Below, one piece after another: positions 43,384 through 53,086 of a DNA stretch of 64,000 nt. Position 1 is the first letter of the stretch. Each line of letters opens with the position of its first letter. The position numbers were made by a program, and so were the translations under genes. The stretch spans positions 1 to 64,000 of the forward strand of contig JAUMWD010000003.1 in assembly GCA_030529825.1 (NCBI GenBank), given 5' to 3'. Source of the DNA: Bacillota bacterium (GTDB lineage Bacteria; Bacillota; Clostridia; Oscillospirales; Oscillospiraceae). A model generated the notes under the pieces. That model saw only the letters and a program-made list of their open reading frames with translations, ran no database searches and was not told the origin of the DNA.

Positions 43384-44778
43384 TCAGAAGTCGGCGTTGC
43401 CGGTGGTGCGGGGATGGAGCTCAACATCGCGGATGTTGGAAACGCCGGTGAGGTACATTACCATGCGCTCGAAGCCCAGACCGTAGCCTGCGTGACGGCA
43501 GGAGCCGTAGCGGCGGAGGTCAAGGTACCACCAGTAGTCCTCGGGATTGAGCTTAAGCTCCTCCATGCGGGCGAGGAGAACATCAAGTCGCTCTTCACGC
43601 TGGGAGCCGCCGATGATTTCACCGATGCCGGGAACAAGGCAGTCAGCCGCGGCAACGGTCTTGCCGTCGTCGTTGAGGCGCATATAGAAGGCCTTGATTT
43701 CCTTGGGGTAGTCGGTGACGAAAATGGGCTTTTTGAAAACCTCCTCGGTGAGGTAGCGCTCGTGCTCGGTCTGAAGGTCGATGCCCCACTCAACGGGATA
43801 GTCAAACTTCTTGCCGCATTTCTGCAGAATTTCCACAGCCTCGGTGTAGGAAACGCGGCCGAAGTCGTTGGAAACAACGTTCTGAAGTCTTTCGAGCAGC
43901 CCCTTGTCAACGAAGGCGTTGAAGAATTCCATCTCCTGAGGGCACTTTTCAAGAACGGTGTTGATGATGTACTTAACCATTGCCTCTGCGGTGTCCATGT
44001 AGTCATAGAGGTCTGCAAAGGCCATTTCGGGCTCAATCATCCAGAACTCTGCGGCGTGGCGCTGGGTGTAGGAAACCTCGGCTCGGAAGGTAGGGCCGAA
44101 GGTGTAGACATCGCCGAAGGCCATGGCAAAGTTTTCGCAGTTGAGCTGACCGGAAACGGTAAGGTTTGTGGCCTTGCCGAAGAAGTCCTGACTATCGTCA
44201 ACGGTGCCGTCTTCCTTAAGGGGAAGATTGTTGAGGTCGAGAGTGGTTACGCGGAACATCTCGCCTGCGCCCTCGCAGTCGGAGCCGGTAATGATGGGAG
44301 TGTGGACATATACGAAGCCGCGACTCTGGAAGAATTCGTGAACTGCCTGTGCGGCAACGGAGCGCACGCGGAAGGTGGCATTGAAGAGATTGGTGCGGGG
44401 ACGCAGATGCTGAATGGTGCGGAGGAATTCAACACTGTGGCGCTTCTTCTGCAGGGGATAATCGGGGGTGGAAACACCCTCAATCATAACCTCGGTGGCT
44501 TTCAGCTCAAAGGGCTGCTTTGCCTCGGGAGTGAGAACAAGCTCACCCTTTGCGATGAAAGCGGCACCCACGTTCTGATGGGTAAGCTCATCGTAGTTTT
44601 CCAGCTTCTCGCGCTCGAGAACAATCTGAAGGCTCTTGAAGCAGGAGCCGTCGTTAAGCTCGATGAAGCCGAAGTTCTTCATATCGCGAATGGTGCGGGC
44701 CCAGCCGCAGACGGTGATTTCCTGTCCGCCGAAGGCCGCCATATCTGCGTAAATATGTGCAATCTTAGTGTGTTTCAT
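43384..44778 (-). CDS. asnS: Asparaginyl-tRNA synthetase
   Basis: 464 residues, full length. OB-fold anticodon domain (about 15-110; [23 protein letters not shown]), class II motif 2 [21 protein letters not shown] and motif 3 [13 protein letters not shown]. It charges tRNA-Asn. Monocistronic with own promoter. A 465-codon frame on the other strand is only a shadow of its codon bias. Confidence 0.98.
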   Translation of the reverse strand: MKHTKIAHIYADMAAFGGQEITVCGWARTIRDMKNFGFIELNDGSCFKSLQIVLEREKLENYDELTHQNVGAAFIAKGELVLTPEAKQPFELKATEVMIEGVSTPDYPLQKKRHSVEFLRTIQHLRPRTNLFNATFRVRSVAAQAVHEFFQSRGFVYVHTPIITGSDCEGAGEMFRVTTLDLNNLPLKEDGTVDDSQDFFGKATNLTVSGQLNCENFAMAFGDVYTFGPTFRAEVSYTQRHAAEFWMIEPEMAFADLYDYMDTAEAMVKYIINTVLEKCPQEMEFFNAFVDKGLLERLQNVVSNDFGRVSYTEAVEILQKCGKKFDYPVEWGIDLQTEHERYLTEEVFKKPIFVTDYPKEIKAFYMRLNDDGKTVAAADCLVPGIGEIIGGSQREERLDVLLARMEELKLNPEDYWWYLDLRRYGSCRHAGYGLGFERMVMYLTGVSNIRDVELHPRTTGNADF

Positions 44779-44818
44779 CTGAAAACACTCCTATCCATAG
44801 AAATTTCGTGATTTTAAT

Positions 44819-44847
44819 ATTATATACCATTTAATCTCACTCTTCAA
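44819..44847 (-). promoter_or_regulatory. asnS promoter
   Basis: On the minus strand, TTGAAG (44847-44842) and TATAAT (44824-44819), spacer 17 bp. Confidence 0.8.
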
Positions 44848-44873
44848 GGCAAATTTTGCCTGTTGCGCTTATA

Positions 44874-45740
44874 TTATCTGCGCTTCTTGTCCGGAAGCTC
44901 GCTTACCACGGCGGCACCCAAAATCAGCACGGCGCCCAGGATGCCGAAGCCCCCCAAAGGTTCCTTGAGAAACAGGGCGGAAAGGAGAATGGCCACCACG
45001 GGATCGAGATAGCTGAAAATTGCCACGGTCTGGGCGGGAAGCTCCTTCATGCTGGCAAAATACAGGGCATATGTGAAGCCTGTGTGGACAATGCCAACTA
45101 CCGCAAGGAGGATAATTACGGAAAGAGTGAAGTCAGATGCGGCAACATGCTGTGTCAGCAGAACATAGGGCAGAAGCACAACACCGGCAACACCAAGCTG
45201 CATTACAGTGCGGTCATAGGAATCAATGTCGTGGAGCTTGTTGTTGAGTATCACCACGCTTGCATATAGGCAGGCGGCACCCAGACCGAAGAGAACCCCC
45301 ACAAAATCCTTGCCGCCGGCTTCCGCATTCAGCACACCGGAAACAAACACCATGCCCACAAGGGCCACAAGCACGCAGATGAGCTTTTTCGCCGTCAGCT
45401 TTTCCTTGAGAAGAAGGGGAGAAACGAGAATGACGATGATGGGCGCAAAGTAATAGCACAAGGTTGCAGTGGCAACCGTGGTGTTATTGTAGGCTTCAAA
45501 AAGCAGTATCCAGTTAACACCTAAGGCGGCACCGGAAAGCAGCAGTATGAGCAGATTGCTTTTTATGGCTGCTTTGTCGGGCTTCTGCTTTTTTACTGCC
45601 ATAAGGAGAAGCAGAAATGCTGCGCCCACAAAGCCGCGCACCATGGCGATGAAGGCCGAGGGCAGGGGCAGATAATGCACGAAAATTCCTATGGTACCAA
45701 ACAGGAACATGGAGGAAATGAGTTTTGAACGAGGCTTCAC
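44874..45740 (-). CDS. EamA/DMT family transporter
   Basis: 288 residues from a GTG at 45740, chosen because AAAGGAG lies six to seven bases upstream; the frame runs further up to 45797 without a site. Ten membrane segments in two EamA repeats (about 10-130 and 145-285), with the family ending LFLKEPLGGFGILGAVLILGG-like (here ILGAAVV). It exports or imports a small metabolite; substrate unknown. Confidence 0.88.
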   Translation of the reverse strand: MKPRSKLISSMFLFGTIGIFVHYLPLPSAFIAMVRGFVGAAFLLLLMAVKKQKPDKAAIKSNLLILLLSGAALGVNWILLFEAYNNTTVATATLCYYFAPIIVILVSPLLLKEKLTAKKLICVLVALVGMVFVSGVLNAEAGGKDFVGVLFGLGAACLYASVVILNNKLHDIDSYDRTVMQLGVAGVVLLPYVLLTQHVAASDFTLSVIILLAVVGIVHTGFTYALYFASMKELPAQTVAIFSYLDPVVAILLSALFLKEPLGGFGILGAVLILGAAVVSELPDKKRR

Positions 45741-45819
45741 GGCAAACTCCTTTACACGGTTTTTTCTCATGGTAGCACAGCGGAAAAACGCTGTCAATTT
45801 ATAGCTTCGTAAAACAAAT

Positions 45820-45843
45820 AATCCCCGACAGATGTCGGGGATT
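45820..45843 (-). terminator. Terminator after the acyl-CoA ligase-like gene
   Basis: AATCCCCGAC (45820-45829) pairs with GTCGGGGATT (45834-45843); small loop; a T-rich stretch follows on the minus strand. Confidence 0.7.
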
Positions 45844-45853
45844 TTGGTGCTTA

Positions 45854-47563
45854 TTATAAGCCGCGTTTGGCGGCTTCCTCTTCCTCAAGCACTCTGTAGG
45901 CCACCTTGCCCACAAGGGTTTTGGGAAGCTCTGCCCTGAACTCAATATCGCAGGGCATGGCGTATTTGGCAATATGTCTGCGGCAATAGGAGATAAGCGC
46001 GTCCTTGGTTTCCTCTGTTTCGGGAACACCGGGCTCGAGCATGACGAAGGCCTTCACCTTCTGCATCTTGTAGGGGTCCGGAATTCCGATGACGCAGCTC
46101 ATATGCACAAGCTCGTTGGCGTCGAGGATGTTTTCCAGCTGACCGGGATAAATGTTGTAGCCCGAGGATATTATCATGCGCTTGGCACGGCCGCGGAAGT
46201 AAATGAAGCCCTGCTCATCCATGACACCTAAATCGCCTGTGTGCAGCCATATGAGGCCGTCGCCGTGACGGCGGAGGGTTTGGGCGGTTTCCTGAGGCTG
46301 ATTGATGTATTCCATCATGACCGTGGGACCGGAAATGACGATTTCACCCTCTTCGCCGTAGGGCAGCTCCGTATCCGTGCCGGGCTTGACGATCTTGTAG
46401 TAGGTGTCGGGGAAGGGCAGGCCGATGCTGCCCTCCTTTGCCATGTGGAAGGGGGTGAGGCAGGAGGCGGTGACACACTCCGTAAGACCGAAGCCCTCGC
46501 GAATCTGCACCGCGGCGTTGTGCTCTGAAAGAAAGCTGTCGAACTTCTTTTTAAGCTCGACGGACAGGGAGTCGCCGCCGGAGAAAACGCCCTTGAGGGA
46601 GCTGAGGTCCGCACCGTCCATGGAGGGAATACGCAGCAGTGCCTCATACAAGGTGGGTACGCCGGCAATAAAGTTGCATTTATATTTCACGATCTGCTTT
46701 GCGTAGCTTTCTGCGGTGAAGCGAGGGATGAGTATGCACCTGCCGCCCTGTGTCAGCATGGTGTGCACACATACACCGAGACCGAAGCCGTGGAAAAGCG
46801 GCATGGCGGCCAGCATCCTATCCCCGGGGCGGAACATGGGATTTGTGGCAATGACCTGACCGCTTAAGGCGTTGAAGTTGTAGTTTGAAAGGAGAATGCC
46901 CTTAGTTGTACCCGTGGTACCGCCGGAGTAGAGAATGACCGCAGGGTCCTCCGCCCTTCGCTCAAGGCCCTGTACCTTGCCGGTATAAAGCCGGAGAAAG
47001 TCCTTCCAGAAAACAATCTCCGCATTCGCGGGGAGTTTTTTGGACTTGCGCCCCTCTGTCAGGGCGAAGCCAAACTTCAAATGGGGCGGAAGCTCGTCCT
47101 TAATGCTTGTGATGATAAGCGTCTCAAGGCCGGTGCCGCCTCTGATGCAGGCAAATTTTTCGTAGAATTGGTCAAGAGTGACGGCAATTTTAGACTTGGA
47201 TTCGTTGAGGAAAAATTCTATTTCCTTTTCCGCGGAAAGGGGATGAACCATGTTGCAGATTCCGCCGGCGAGATTGACGGCATAGAACATTTTAAGTGCC
47301 TGGGGGCAATTGGGCATGGCAATGGTGACACAGTCGTTCTCCTTCAGCCCCAATGCCTTGAGAGCACCGGCACAGCGGTTTATTTCCCTGACAAAGGTTT
47401 TGTACTTTGTGGCCTTTCCCATGAAATCATAGGCGATGAAATCAGGGTACTTTTCCGCAATTTGCAATACCGCCTCATACATGGTGCCGCTGAAATAGTC
47501 CAGGGTGAAGGGAACCTCGCCCAGATAATCCTTCCAGGGGGCCTTTACTTTGGATGTATCCAT
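45854..47563 (-). CDS. AMP-dependent synthetase/ligase (long-chain acyl-CoA synthetase-like)
   Basis: 569 residues. The ANL motifs are present: YSGGTTGTTKG (P-loop), REGFGLTECV, WLHTGDLGVMDEQGFIYFRGR and the C-terminal lysine in TLVGKVAYR. It activates a carboxylic acid to an acyl-AMP and probably acyl-CoA. The N-terminus resembles fatty acyl ligases. No other lipid gene flanks it. Own promoter with a clear -35/-10. Confidence 0.9.
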   Translation of the reverse strand: MDTSKVKAPWKDYLGEVPFTLDYFSGTMYEAVLQIAEKYPDFIAYDFMGKATKYKTFVREINRCAGALKALGLKENDCVTIAMPNCPQALKMFYAVNLAGGICNMVHPLSAEKEIEFFLNESKSKIAVTLDQFYEKFACIRGGTGLETLIITSIKDELPPHLKFGFALTEGRKSKKLPANAEIVFWKDFLRLYTGKVQGLERRAEDPAVILYSGGTTGTTKGILLSNYNFNALSGQVIATNPMFRPGDRMLAAMPLFHGFGLGVCVHTMLTQGGRCILIPRFTAESYAKQIVKYKCNFIAGVPTLYEALLRIPSMDGADLSSLKGVFSGGDSLSVELKKKFDSFLSEHNAAVQIREGFGLTECVTASCLTPFHMAKEGSIGLPFPDTYYKIVKPGTDTELPYGEEGEIVISGPTVMMEYINQPQETAQTLRRHGDGLIWLHTGDLGVMDEQGFIYFRGRAKRMIISSGYNIYPGQLENILDANELVHMSCVIGIPDPYKMQKVKAFVMLEPGVPETEETKDALISYCRRHIAKYAMPCDIEFRAELPKTLVGKVAYRVLEEEEAAKRGL

Positions 47564-47596
47564 TTAAATCCTCTTGAGAGTATGATAATTAAGCTG

Positions 47597-47625
47597 ATAA
47601 TATAACAATCGTGCCCTAAAGTCAA
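47597..47625 (-). promoter_or_regulatory. Promoter of the acyl-CoA ligase-like gene
   Basis: On the minus strand, TTGACT (47625-47620) and TATTAT (47602-47597), spacer 17 bp. Confidence 0.8.
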
Positions 47626-47635
47626 TGAACATAGA

Positions 47636-47665
47636 AATGCCGCGGATAATGTAATCCGCGGCATT
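47636..47665 (-). terminator. Hairpin at the end of the tagGH-like operon
   Basis: Perfect 12-bp stem, arms 47636-47647 and 47654-47665 (AATGCCGCGGAT), loop of six. The T run on the minus strand is short. Confidence 0.7.
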
Positions 47666-47675
47666 GGTGTTTTTA

Positions 47676-49127
47676 TTATCGTAACTGCACACAGTAGTAG
47701 GCCAGGAGATATACCTTTTCACTCTTGTAGGCGTTCCAAACCTGATCTGCTATATCCTCGGGAAGCCCACTCTTGCGCAGCTCTGTGCGGATTTCCTCGA
47801 TGACATTCTGCATATCGTCGTCGCAGGCCTCCTCCAGCTCATAGAATCTGTCGCAATGGAGATAGGAGTAAACCATGAGACTGCGGTATTTTCCCTGTGG
47901 CTGCGCCTCAAAGTCTGCCCGCATTTCGGCAACAAGGGCGTCAAGCCGCGCCATGTGAACATTTTTCACAGCCTCGATTTCCGCCGCAGCAAGGGTGAGA
48001 CGGTAGCTCTCACTGTCAACTGTACCTGCGCTTCGGAGAACCTCCTTTGCCACCTCACGGTAGCTTATTTCCTCGTTCATGATGGCAGGCGCGGCTTCCT
48101 CAAATATGGTATAGTCCCAGTTGGCGGTGTTGGCGGAGAGTATTTGGTCAATTTCCTCATGATAGTTGCCCGCAATGGTGAGGATTTCCGTGCTTTCCTG
48201 AGTCTGTGAAATGACATAGGATTTCAGCAGGTCATACTGCGCCCACACAAAGCCGCCCACCACGGCAGCCAGAATCAGCAGGAAATAGATTAGAGTTTCC
48301 AGAAGCCTCTTTTTGGGGGTCTTTTTCAGCTTGTTTTTAGGATGGTCCTCAACCCTCTTGAGAGCCTCTGTTTCGGGGAGAACACCCGAATCCATGAACT
48401 TCTTATACTCGTCGCAGACCTCGTTTGCCTCGCCGAACATGACCATACGGCCCTTGTTGAGCCACAGCACCTTGTTGCACTGCTTGCGCACGGTGGAGAG
48501 GTTATGGGAGACAATCAGGGCGGTGGTTGAGCCGCTGCCGATGATTTCCTGCATGCGCTCCTGACTCTTCTTCTTGAAGTCACCGTCGCCCACGGCAAAG
48601 ACCTCGTCAAGAATGATTATGTCCGGCTCCACCATGCTGGCGATGGAGAAGGCTATGCGGGATTTCATGCCCGAGGACAGAGTACGGAAGGGATTGTCCT
48701 CAAACTCCCGCATATCCGCAAAGTCAATAATTTCGTCGTATTTAGAGTCAATGTACTCCCTGGAGTAGCCCAAAAGCGCACCGCGAAGATATACATTTTC
48801 CTTGACGGTCATTTCCCGGTCAAAGCCTGCGCCTAGCTCCAGCAGAGCGCAGATTTTACCCTCATGGGTAATGGTTCCGCTGGCGGGAGTAATGGTACCG
48901 CTGACGGCCTTCATGGTGGTGCTCTTGCCTGCACCGTTTCGGCCGATGACACCTAACATATCACCCTGCTGAAGGCTGAAGGAAAGATTTCTCAAGGCCC
49001 AGAAGCCGCCGCTGTTCTTGCCTTTTTTGAAAAGATTTTTGATAATCTCAGCAGCGGAGGTGGCGTTGTTTTTGCGGTACTGCACGGACACATTGTCCAA
49101 AGTAAGAACGGTTTTTCTTTCTTCCAT
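47676..49127 (-). CDS. TagH-like polymer ABC exporter ATPase with C-terminal extracytoplasmic domain
   Basis: 483 residues: NBD (about 5-245) with GVIGRNGAGKSTTMKAVSG, signature TLSSGMKSRIAFSIA and Walker B IIILDEVFAVGD, the set typical of O-antigen and teichoic acid exporters. A membrane segment at about 281-302 follows, then a helical outside domain (about 303-483). TagH of Bacillus has the same plan of ATPase, single span and outer domain. It pairs with the permease just upstream (12-base gap). Polymer unknown, but neighbours suggest a phosphate-linked surface polymer. Confidence 0.92.
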   Translation of the reverse strand: MEERKTVLTLDNVSVQYRKNNATSAAEIIKNLFKKGKNSGGFWALRNLSFSLQQGDMLGVIGRNGAGKSTTMKAVSGTITPASGTITHEGKICALLELGAGFDREMTVKENVYLRGALLGYSREYIDSKYDEIIDFADMREFEDNPFRTLSSGMKSRIAFSIASMVEPDIIILDEVFAVGDGDFKKKSQERMQEIIGSGSTTALIVSHNLSTVRKQCNKVLWLNKGRMVMFGEANEVCDEYKKFMDSGVLPETEALKRVEDHPKNKLKKTPKKRLLETLIYFLLILAAVVGGFVWAQYDLLKSYVISQTQESTEILTIAGNYHEEIDQILSANTANWDYTIFEEAAPAIMNEEISYREVAKEVLRSAGTVDSESYRLTLAAAEIEAVKNVHMARLDALVAEMRADFEAQPQGKYRSLMVYSYLHCDRFYELEEACDDDMQNVIEEIRTELRKSGLPEDIADQVWNAYKSEKVYLLAYYCVQLR

Positions 49128-49139
49128 TACTGCACCTCC

Positions 49140-49913
49140 TTACACAAACAGCGCGATGCGGTCGCGGCTGATGCGATAGGTGAACCACCCGAAGAGCAGA
49201 CAGAAAAGAGTCATGCCTGCCAGCACAAGATGATAGGAAATCGAGGGCACCGTGGAATGAATGATCAGCTGTCGGAAATAATCAATGCACATATACAGGG
49301 GATTGCACAGGAGAAGCCTGCGCATGATGCCCGGCAGAATGTTCACATCATAAAAGATGGCGGAGGAGTACATGATTATACGGCAGAGCACGGGATAGAG
49401 ATAGTTGATATCCCGGAAGAATATGTAGAGAGTGGAGAGGAACATGCTGATGCCGAAGTTGATGAGGAAAAGGCATATAATGGGGTAGAGCAGGAGGAAG
49501 AAGTTCATGCGGAAGCGTATGCCGTCAACGGCAACGAACACGAAGAACACCAGCAGGGAAACAAGGAAATTGATGAAGTTTGCCGTGCTGTGGGACATGA
49601 GGAAATAGTGCTTCGGAACGGGCACCTTGCTGTAAATGGTGGCGTTGGAATAAAGCACGCTCATGGCGCCCCTTGTGGTGTTGGAAAAGTAGTTAAAGAG
49701 CAGCAGACCGCAGAACAGATAAATGGTATAGTGGGGCATGTTGCGTCCGAAGAAGGTGCCGAATACCAAGTCCATGGTCAGCAAAAGCAGCAGCGGCGAA
49801 AGTGCGCTCCACAGAATGCCGAAGGTGGTGCGCTTATACTTTTTCACAAAATCGCGCTTTATAAGCTCCGTGAGCATAAAGCGGTTGCCTGTCTTTGTCT
49901 TGTCAGATGTCAT
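49140..49913 (-). CDS. TagG-like ABC-2 permease of a surface-polymer exporter
   Basis: 257 residues, six membrane segments, with LIKRDFVKKYKRTTFGILWSALSPLLLLL at the N-terminus (the family's typical cytosolic amphipathic helix) and NPLYMCIDYFRQLII near the end. GGAG sits eight bases before the ATG. Together with the ATPase it exports a lipid-linked polymer. A hairpin terminator lies upstream (49949-49981), so a promoter must lie in the 35 bases before the gene or read-through occurs. Confidence 0.92.
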   Translation of the reverse strand: MTSDKTKTGNRFMLTELIKRDFVKKYKRTTFGILWSALSPLLLLLTMDLVFGTFFGRNMPHYTIYLFCGLLLFNYFSNTTRGAMSVLYSNATIYSKVPVPKHYFLMSHSTANFINFLVSLLVFFVFVAVDGIRFRMNFFLLLYPIICLFLINFGISMFLSTLYIFFRDINYLYPVLCRIIMYSSAIFYDVNILPGIMRRLLLCNPLYMCIDYFRQLIIHSTVPSISYHLVLAGMTLFCLLFGWFTYRISRDRIALFV

Positions 49914-49948
49914 TCAGATATCTCCATATGAAAATCATACAAATAAAA

Positions 49949-49981
49949 ATGCTATACTAACATTAAGAGATAGTATAGCAT
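49949..49981 (-). terminator. Terminator/inverted repeat after the nucleotidyltransferase gene
   Basis: Perfect 11-bp arms ATGCTATACTA (49949-49959) and its complement (49971-49981), loop of 11; followed on the minus strand by TTTTTATTT. It also contains TATACTA-like elements that might serve a -10 box. Confidence 0.7.
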
Positions 49982-50002
49982 ATTATTATTAAATTTTCTA
50001 CA

Positions 50003-50599
50003 TCAATTTTTCCCTGTGAATTCTCTGTAATCCTCGGGTGAGTTGAAGTCTCTGGTAGAGTTGTCCACGCAGATGAAGCAGGGGCCGATTGCCTTGCCCT
50101 CAAGGGGCATGCCTGCATAGTGGTGATAAACCTGCCAGCCCTTGCAGGAGGGCATTTCACCGCATGCGGCTTTTTCGCGCACGGCATAAAAGCATTTTTT
50201 GAATGCTTCACCGTCGCGGATCAAAACGGCACAGATGCTGTTTTCGTTTCCGAAGAAGGCAACGGGGAGAAAGCCGCGGTTTGCGATTACGGTGTCAAGT
50301 GTGCTTTCCGCATAGAAAACATCACCGTAGAGAAAGCAAACATCGTTGCCGATAAGCTCCGCGGTAAAGCGGTCAATTTCTAGCACGTTGTTTTTCGGCT
50401 CATAGCGTCGGGCGCCCTCCACCTCAAAGGCGGGATTGTGGGAGGTGATTATGACCTCCGCAGCTGCATCCTTCTCCCGCAGAAGCCGCACGGTGCGCTG
50501 CAGAAGTGTTTCGCCGCCGATGCATATCTCGTGCTTTTCATGGCCCATATAGTGATTCCATCGGCTGCCTTTTCCGTCAGCCATAATTATATATTTCAT
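50003..50599 (-). CDS. NTP-transferase family protein (small nucleotidyltransferase)
   Basis: 198 residues. The N-terminal IIMADGKGSRW is a variant of the GG-x-G-x-R nucleotide loop; FLYGDVFYAES holds the metal Asp. It resembles MobA-like or CDP-sugar/cytidylyl transferases by fold. Given the CDP-glycerol-type transferase nearby, it may activate glycerol phosphate or a related alditol phosphate, but this is inference. It lies 38 bases after the ATP-grasp gene. Confidence 0.72.
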   Translation of the reverse strand: MKYIIMADGKGSRWNHYMGHEKHEICIGGETLLQRTVRLLREKDAAAEVIITSHNPAFEVEGARRYEPKNNVLEIDRFTAELIGNDVCFLYGDVFYAESTLDTVIANRGFLPVAFFGNENSICAVLIRDGEAFKKCFYAVREKAACGEMPSCKGWQVYHHYAGMPLEGKAIGPCFICVDNSTRDFNSPEDYREFTGKN

Positions 50600-50637
50600 G
50601 AAAATCTCCGATTATTATTTGCTTATCAGAAATCCTG

Positions 50638-51687
50638 TTACTTGATTATTCCGTGCTCGCGGTAGAACTGACCGAGTCTGCCGTAGCGCTGAGGTCCCCA
50701 GAGCTGAATGATGTTGACACCGGAGGATGTATTGGCCTCGATTACGGTGAAGCCGTCCTTGGTGGGGAGAATGTCCCAGGCTATTATGTCCAGATAGGGG
50801 AAGTGGGAGGAGGCCTCCAAAACACCTGCCTTGATGTTTTCCCAGTTGGGAATGACAACACCCTTTATGGCGGCGCCGGTGTCGGGATGCTTTTCGTAAA
50901 CCTCGAGATTGTGCAGTGTGCGGGCCTCGCTCAATTCACCGGTTTCAATGTCGACTCTGGCAACCAGACCGCCGCGGCTGCCGTTGTCAACGGCGCCTGT
51001 CCAGCCTGCACCGATGCGCTGCACGGCAAAGCACAGCTCGAATTCCTTTGTTTCCGCAGAGCGCAGAACGATCATGCGTACGGTGTTTGCGCTGTTGGCG
51101 TAAATTTTGTTCAGATAGTCTGCCTGTGAAGCATAGGCACATACAAGGATGTTTTTGCTGTCCTCCAAAAGGTGAAGGATTTCACCCTCTGTGGCGGGTG
51201 CGTCATTGCAGACATAGCCGGCTTCGGCCTTTTTGACAATCTGAATTCCCTTGCCCTTGCCTGCGCCCACGGGCTTTATTACAAAGGCGCCCACGGAATC
51301 GAGAAGAGCGATGAGGTCGCTGCCGCTGTTGAGCTTTCTGCCGTTTAAGCCGGCAAAGCGCTTATCCTTTTTCACGCAGTAAATCTCGGGAGTAGAGCAG
51401 TACTGACCGATTATCTGTGCAAAGACAACCTTGTTGTTGAGCATATGGCTGTAGCTTCCGTTTATGTTTCTGGACCTGTACCAGTCAAATTCGGAAAGAT
51501 ATTGCTTCTTGTCGTTATGCTTGAAATCGTAAAGAGCAATCTGGTCTACCATGTAGCCGCCGAAAACGGCGTGCCAAATGCGCTTGTGCAGGGGAACCTT
51601 AAAGTGATTCGGGGCGAACAGAATCCTTGTTATCCACAACACCGTCAATTTTATTTTGTAGAGCAATGCTCTCATGAATTGCATCAT
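50638..51687 (-). CDS. Sugar-transfer associated ATP-grasp protein (ATPgrasp_ST type)
   Basis: 349 residues. After an N-terminal hydrophobic helix (about 5-25), the ATP-grasp fold shows FVIKPVGAGKGKGIQIVKK (about 135-153, phosphate loop) and a terminal DGFTVIEANTSSGVNI with the metal-binding Glu and Asn. Members sit in surface polysaccharide loci and are predicted to form amide or ester bonds on sugars. The ATG at 51687 has GGAG upstream and starts 89 bases inside the previous gene in another frame. Confidence 0.8.
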   Translation of the reverse strand: MMQFMRALLYKIKLTVLWITRILFAPNHFKVPLHKRIWHAVFGGYMVDQIALYDFKHNDKKQYLSEFDWYRSRNINGSYSHMLNNKVVFAQIIGQYCSTPEIYCVKKDKRFAGLNGRKLNSGSDLIALLDSVGAFVIKPVGAGKGKGIQIVKKAEAGYVCNDAPATEGEILHLLEDSKNILVCAYASQADYLNKIYANSANTVRMIVLRSAETKEFELCFAVQRIGAGWTGAVDNGSRGGLVARVDIETGELSEARTLHNLEVYEKHPDTGAAIKGVVIPNWENIKAGVLEASSHFPYLDIIAWDILPTKDGFTVIEANTSSGVNIIQLWGPQRYGRLGQFYREHGIIK

Positions 51688-52813
51688 TTTTGTCTTTCTC
51701 CAAACAGTTAATAATCAAATTTGAAATCTTATCTGTTGCTCTGCCGTTCATATCCGGAAGATATTTTTTGCAGAAGCGTCTGTAATTCTCGTAATCGTAA
51801 TCGCCATTTTCGATGGCGGCAAAAAGCTCCCCGGGGTTACGGTAGACGCTGGTGGGGAATTCGTCTGACAGAACGACATTGAGGCCGTTGTGGGCGATAT
51901 AATCCTCGTAATCGAAGGGATAGAAATAAACGGGCTTGCCGAGAATGGCTGCCTCAATGGTGATTGCGGAGTAGTCGGTTATTACGCAGTCACATACGGA
52001 AAGCAGAACGCTGGTAGGCAGCTTGCTGCAGGTAAATGCAGGACGCACGGACTGCATATTAAGCTGCTGATTGGGATGGCGCTTGACGACAAGAATGCTG
52101 CTGCCGTTCTTAAAATTAAAGGCATCGCGAAGCTCGCTTGTGTCTAAAATATGGCCCTTGCGGAAGGTGGGGGCATAAAGAATGATTTTTTTGCCCTTAA
52201 GCCAGGGATAGGTTTTATCGAAAAGCTCTCGGCATTTCTCGCGGTTTTCCCGGAGAGAATCCATGCGGGGCAGGCCTACATTGTACAAAATGCTTTCATC
52301 AATGCCGAAGGAGGCGCAGTAGAAGGGATTAAATGCCCGTCCGCCCGCGATTATAACATCATAATTGCGGTGCATGCGCATTTCCTTTGCAATCATTTCG
52401 CTTCGGCCCAGCTTCTTGCCAAGTGACTGATAGCCGGATTTCTTAATCTTGCCCATGGCGTGCCACATCTGGATTACCGCAAGCTCCTTCTTGTGCTTGA
52501 GTATGGAAACAGCAGGCCAGTAGGCATCCAAAATGCATACTCTTGAGGTTGCAAGATGGTACATGCTCTTAAGCGTAGCACCTGCGAAGCGCAGCATGCT
52601 CTGTACATTGCTGTCGGCACGCTGGGTAATCATAACTATTTTAATGCCCGGCTTCAGCTCCTCCAACCGGCTCTTGAGCAGAAGGAAATCCTCGGAGGGA
52701 GTGTCGGACTGGCGGCTTAAAAATATGACCTTGTTGCTGCTGATGGGCAAGAGCTTCAGGAAAAAGTAAATGAAGTTCATAAGCCAGCGCAGCAAAATTA
52801 CGGCAATTTTCAT
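51599..52813 (-). CDS. CDP-glycerol glycerophosphotransferase family protein (TagB/TagF-like)
   Basis: 404 residues. The Glyphos_transf domain spans about 120-375: IQMWHAMGKIKKSGY with the catalytic His, ILYAPTFRKG, VVKRHPN and the ITDYSAITIEAAILGKPVYFYPFD block that binds CDP-alditol. An N-terminal membrane-associated helix lies at about 4-22. By family it adds glycerol phosphate or polymerises it on a lipid-linked sugar. The last 30 codons overlap the ATP-grasp gene. First gene of the leftward polymer operon. Confidence 0.88.
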   Translation of the reverse strand: MKIAVILLRWLMNFIYFFLKLLPISSNKVIFLSRQSDTPSEDFLLLKSRLEELKPGIKIVMITQRADSNVQSMLRFAGATLKSMYHLATSRVCILDAYWPAVSILKHKKELAVIQMWHAMGKIKKSGYQSLGKKLGRSEMIAKEMRMHRNYDVIIAGGRAFNPFYCASFGIDESILYNVGLPRMDSLRENREKCRELFDKTYPWLKGKKIILYAPTFRKGHILDTSELRDAFNFKNGSSILVVKRHPNQQLNMQSVRPAFTCSKLPTSVLLSVCDCVITDYSAITIEAAILGKPVYFYPFDYEDYIAHNGLNVVLSDEFPTSVYRNPGELFAAIENGDYDYENYRRFCKKYLPDMNGRATDKISNLIINCLEKDKNDAIHESIALQNKIDGVVDNKDSVRPESL

Positions 52814-52923
52814 ATTACTCCAATTCTAACCCGATGGGTTAACGGTGCAAATATTTATGTAAGATATGTGCGGATGTATAACTTGTGCCATGCCGAAAAT
52901 GCGACAGGGTATTATTACTCAAG

Positions 52924-52952
52924 TTTATACTATTTTACATTTTTTTTTACAA
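52924..52952 (-). promoter_or_regulatory. Promoter of the surface-polymer operon
   Basis: On the minus strand, TTGTAA (52952-52947) and TATAAA (52929-52924), spacer 17 bp. The leader is about 105 bases and has a TAACCC-GAT-GGGTTA hairpin (52827-52841) just before the ribosome site. Confidence 0.68.
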
Positions 52953-52999
52953 TACTTCAAGATTAACTTGTAAACAATTATGAAAATGTAAGGACTTGC

Positions 53000-53028
53000 T
53001 TGAAATGCTGCGAACAATATGATAATAT
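53000..53028 (+). promoter_or_regulatory. Promoter of the tandem TupA-like gene
   Basis: TTGAAA at 53000-53005 and TAATAT at 53023-53028, spacer 17 bp, divergent from the polymer operon promoter. Confidence 0.7.
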
Positions 53029-53086
53029 TTGCAGGATGTTGTAATATCGGAAAAATATGTGATTTTTTATATTTGAGGATAGAAAA

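Noticed and set aside
43414..44811. A 465-codon open frame opposite asnS
   Set aside because: It is antisense to a full-length, well-conserved asnS and shows no domain. It arises from the third-base GC bias of the real gene.
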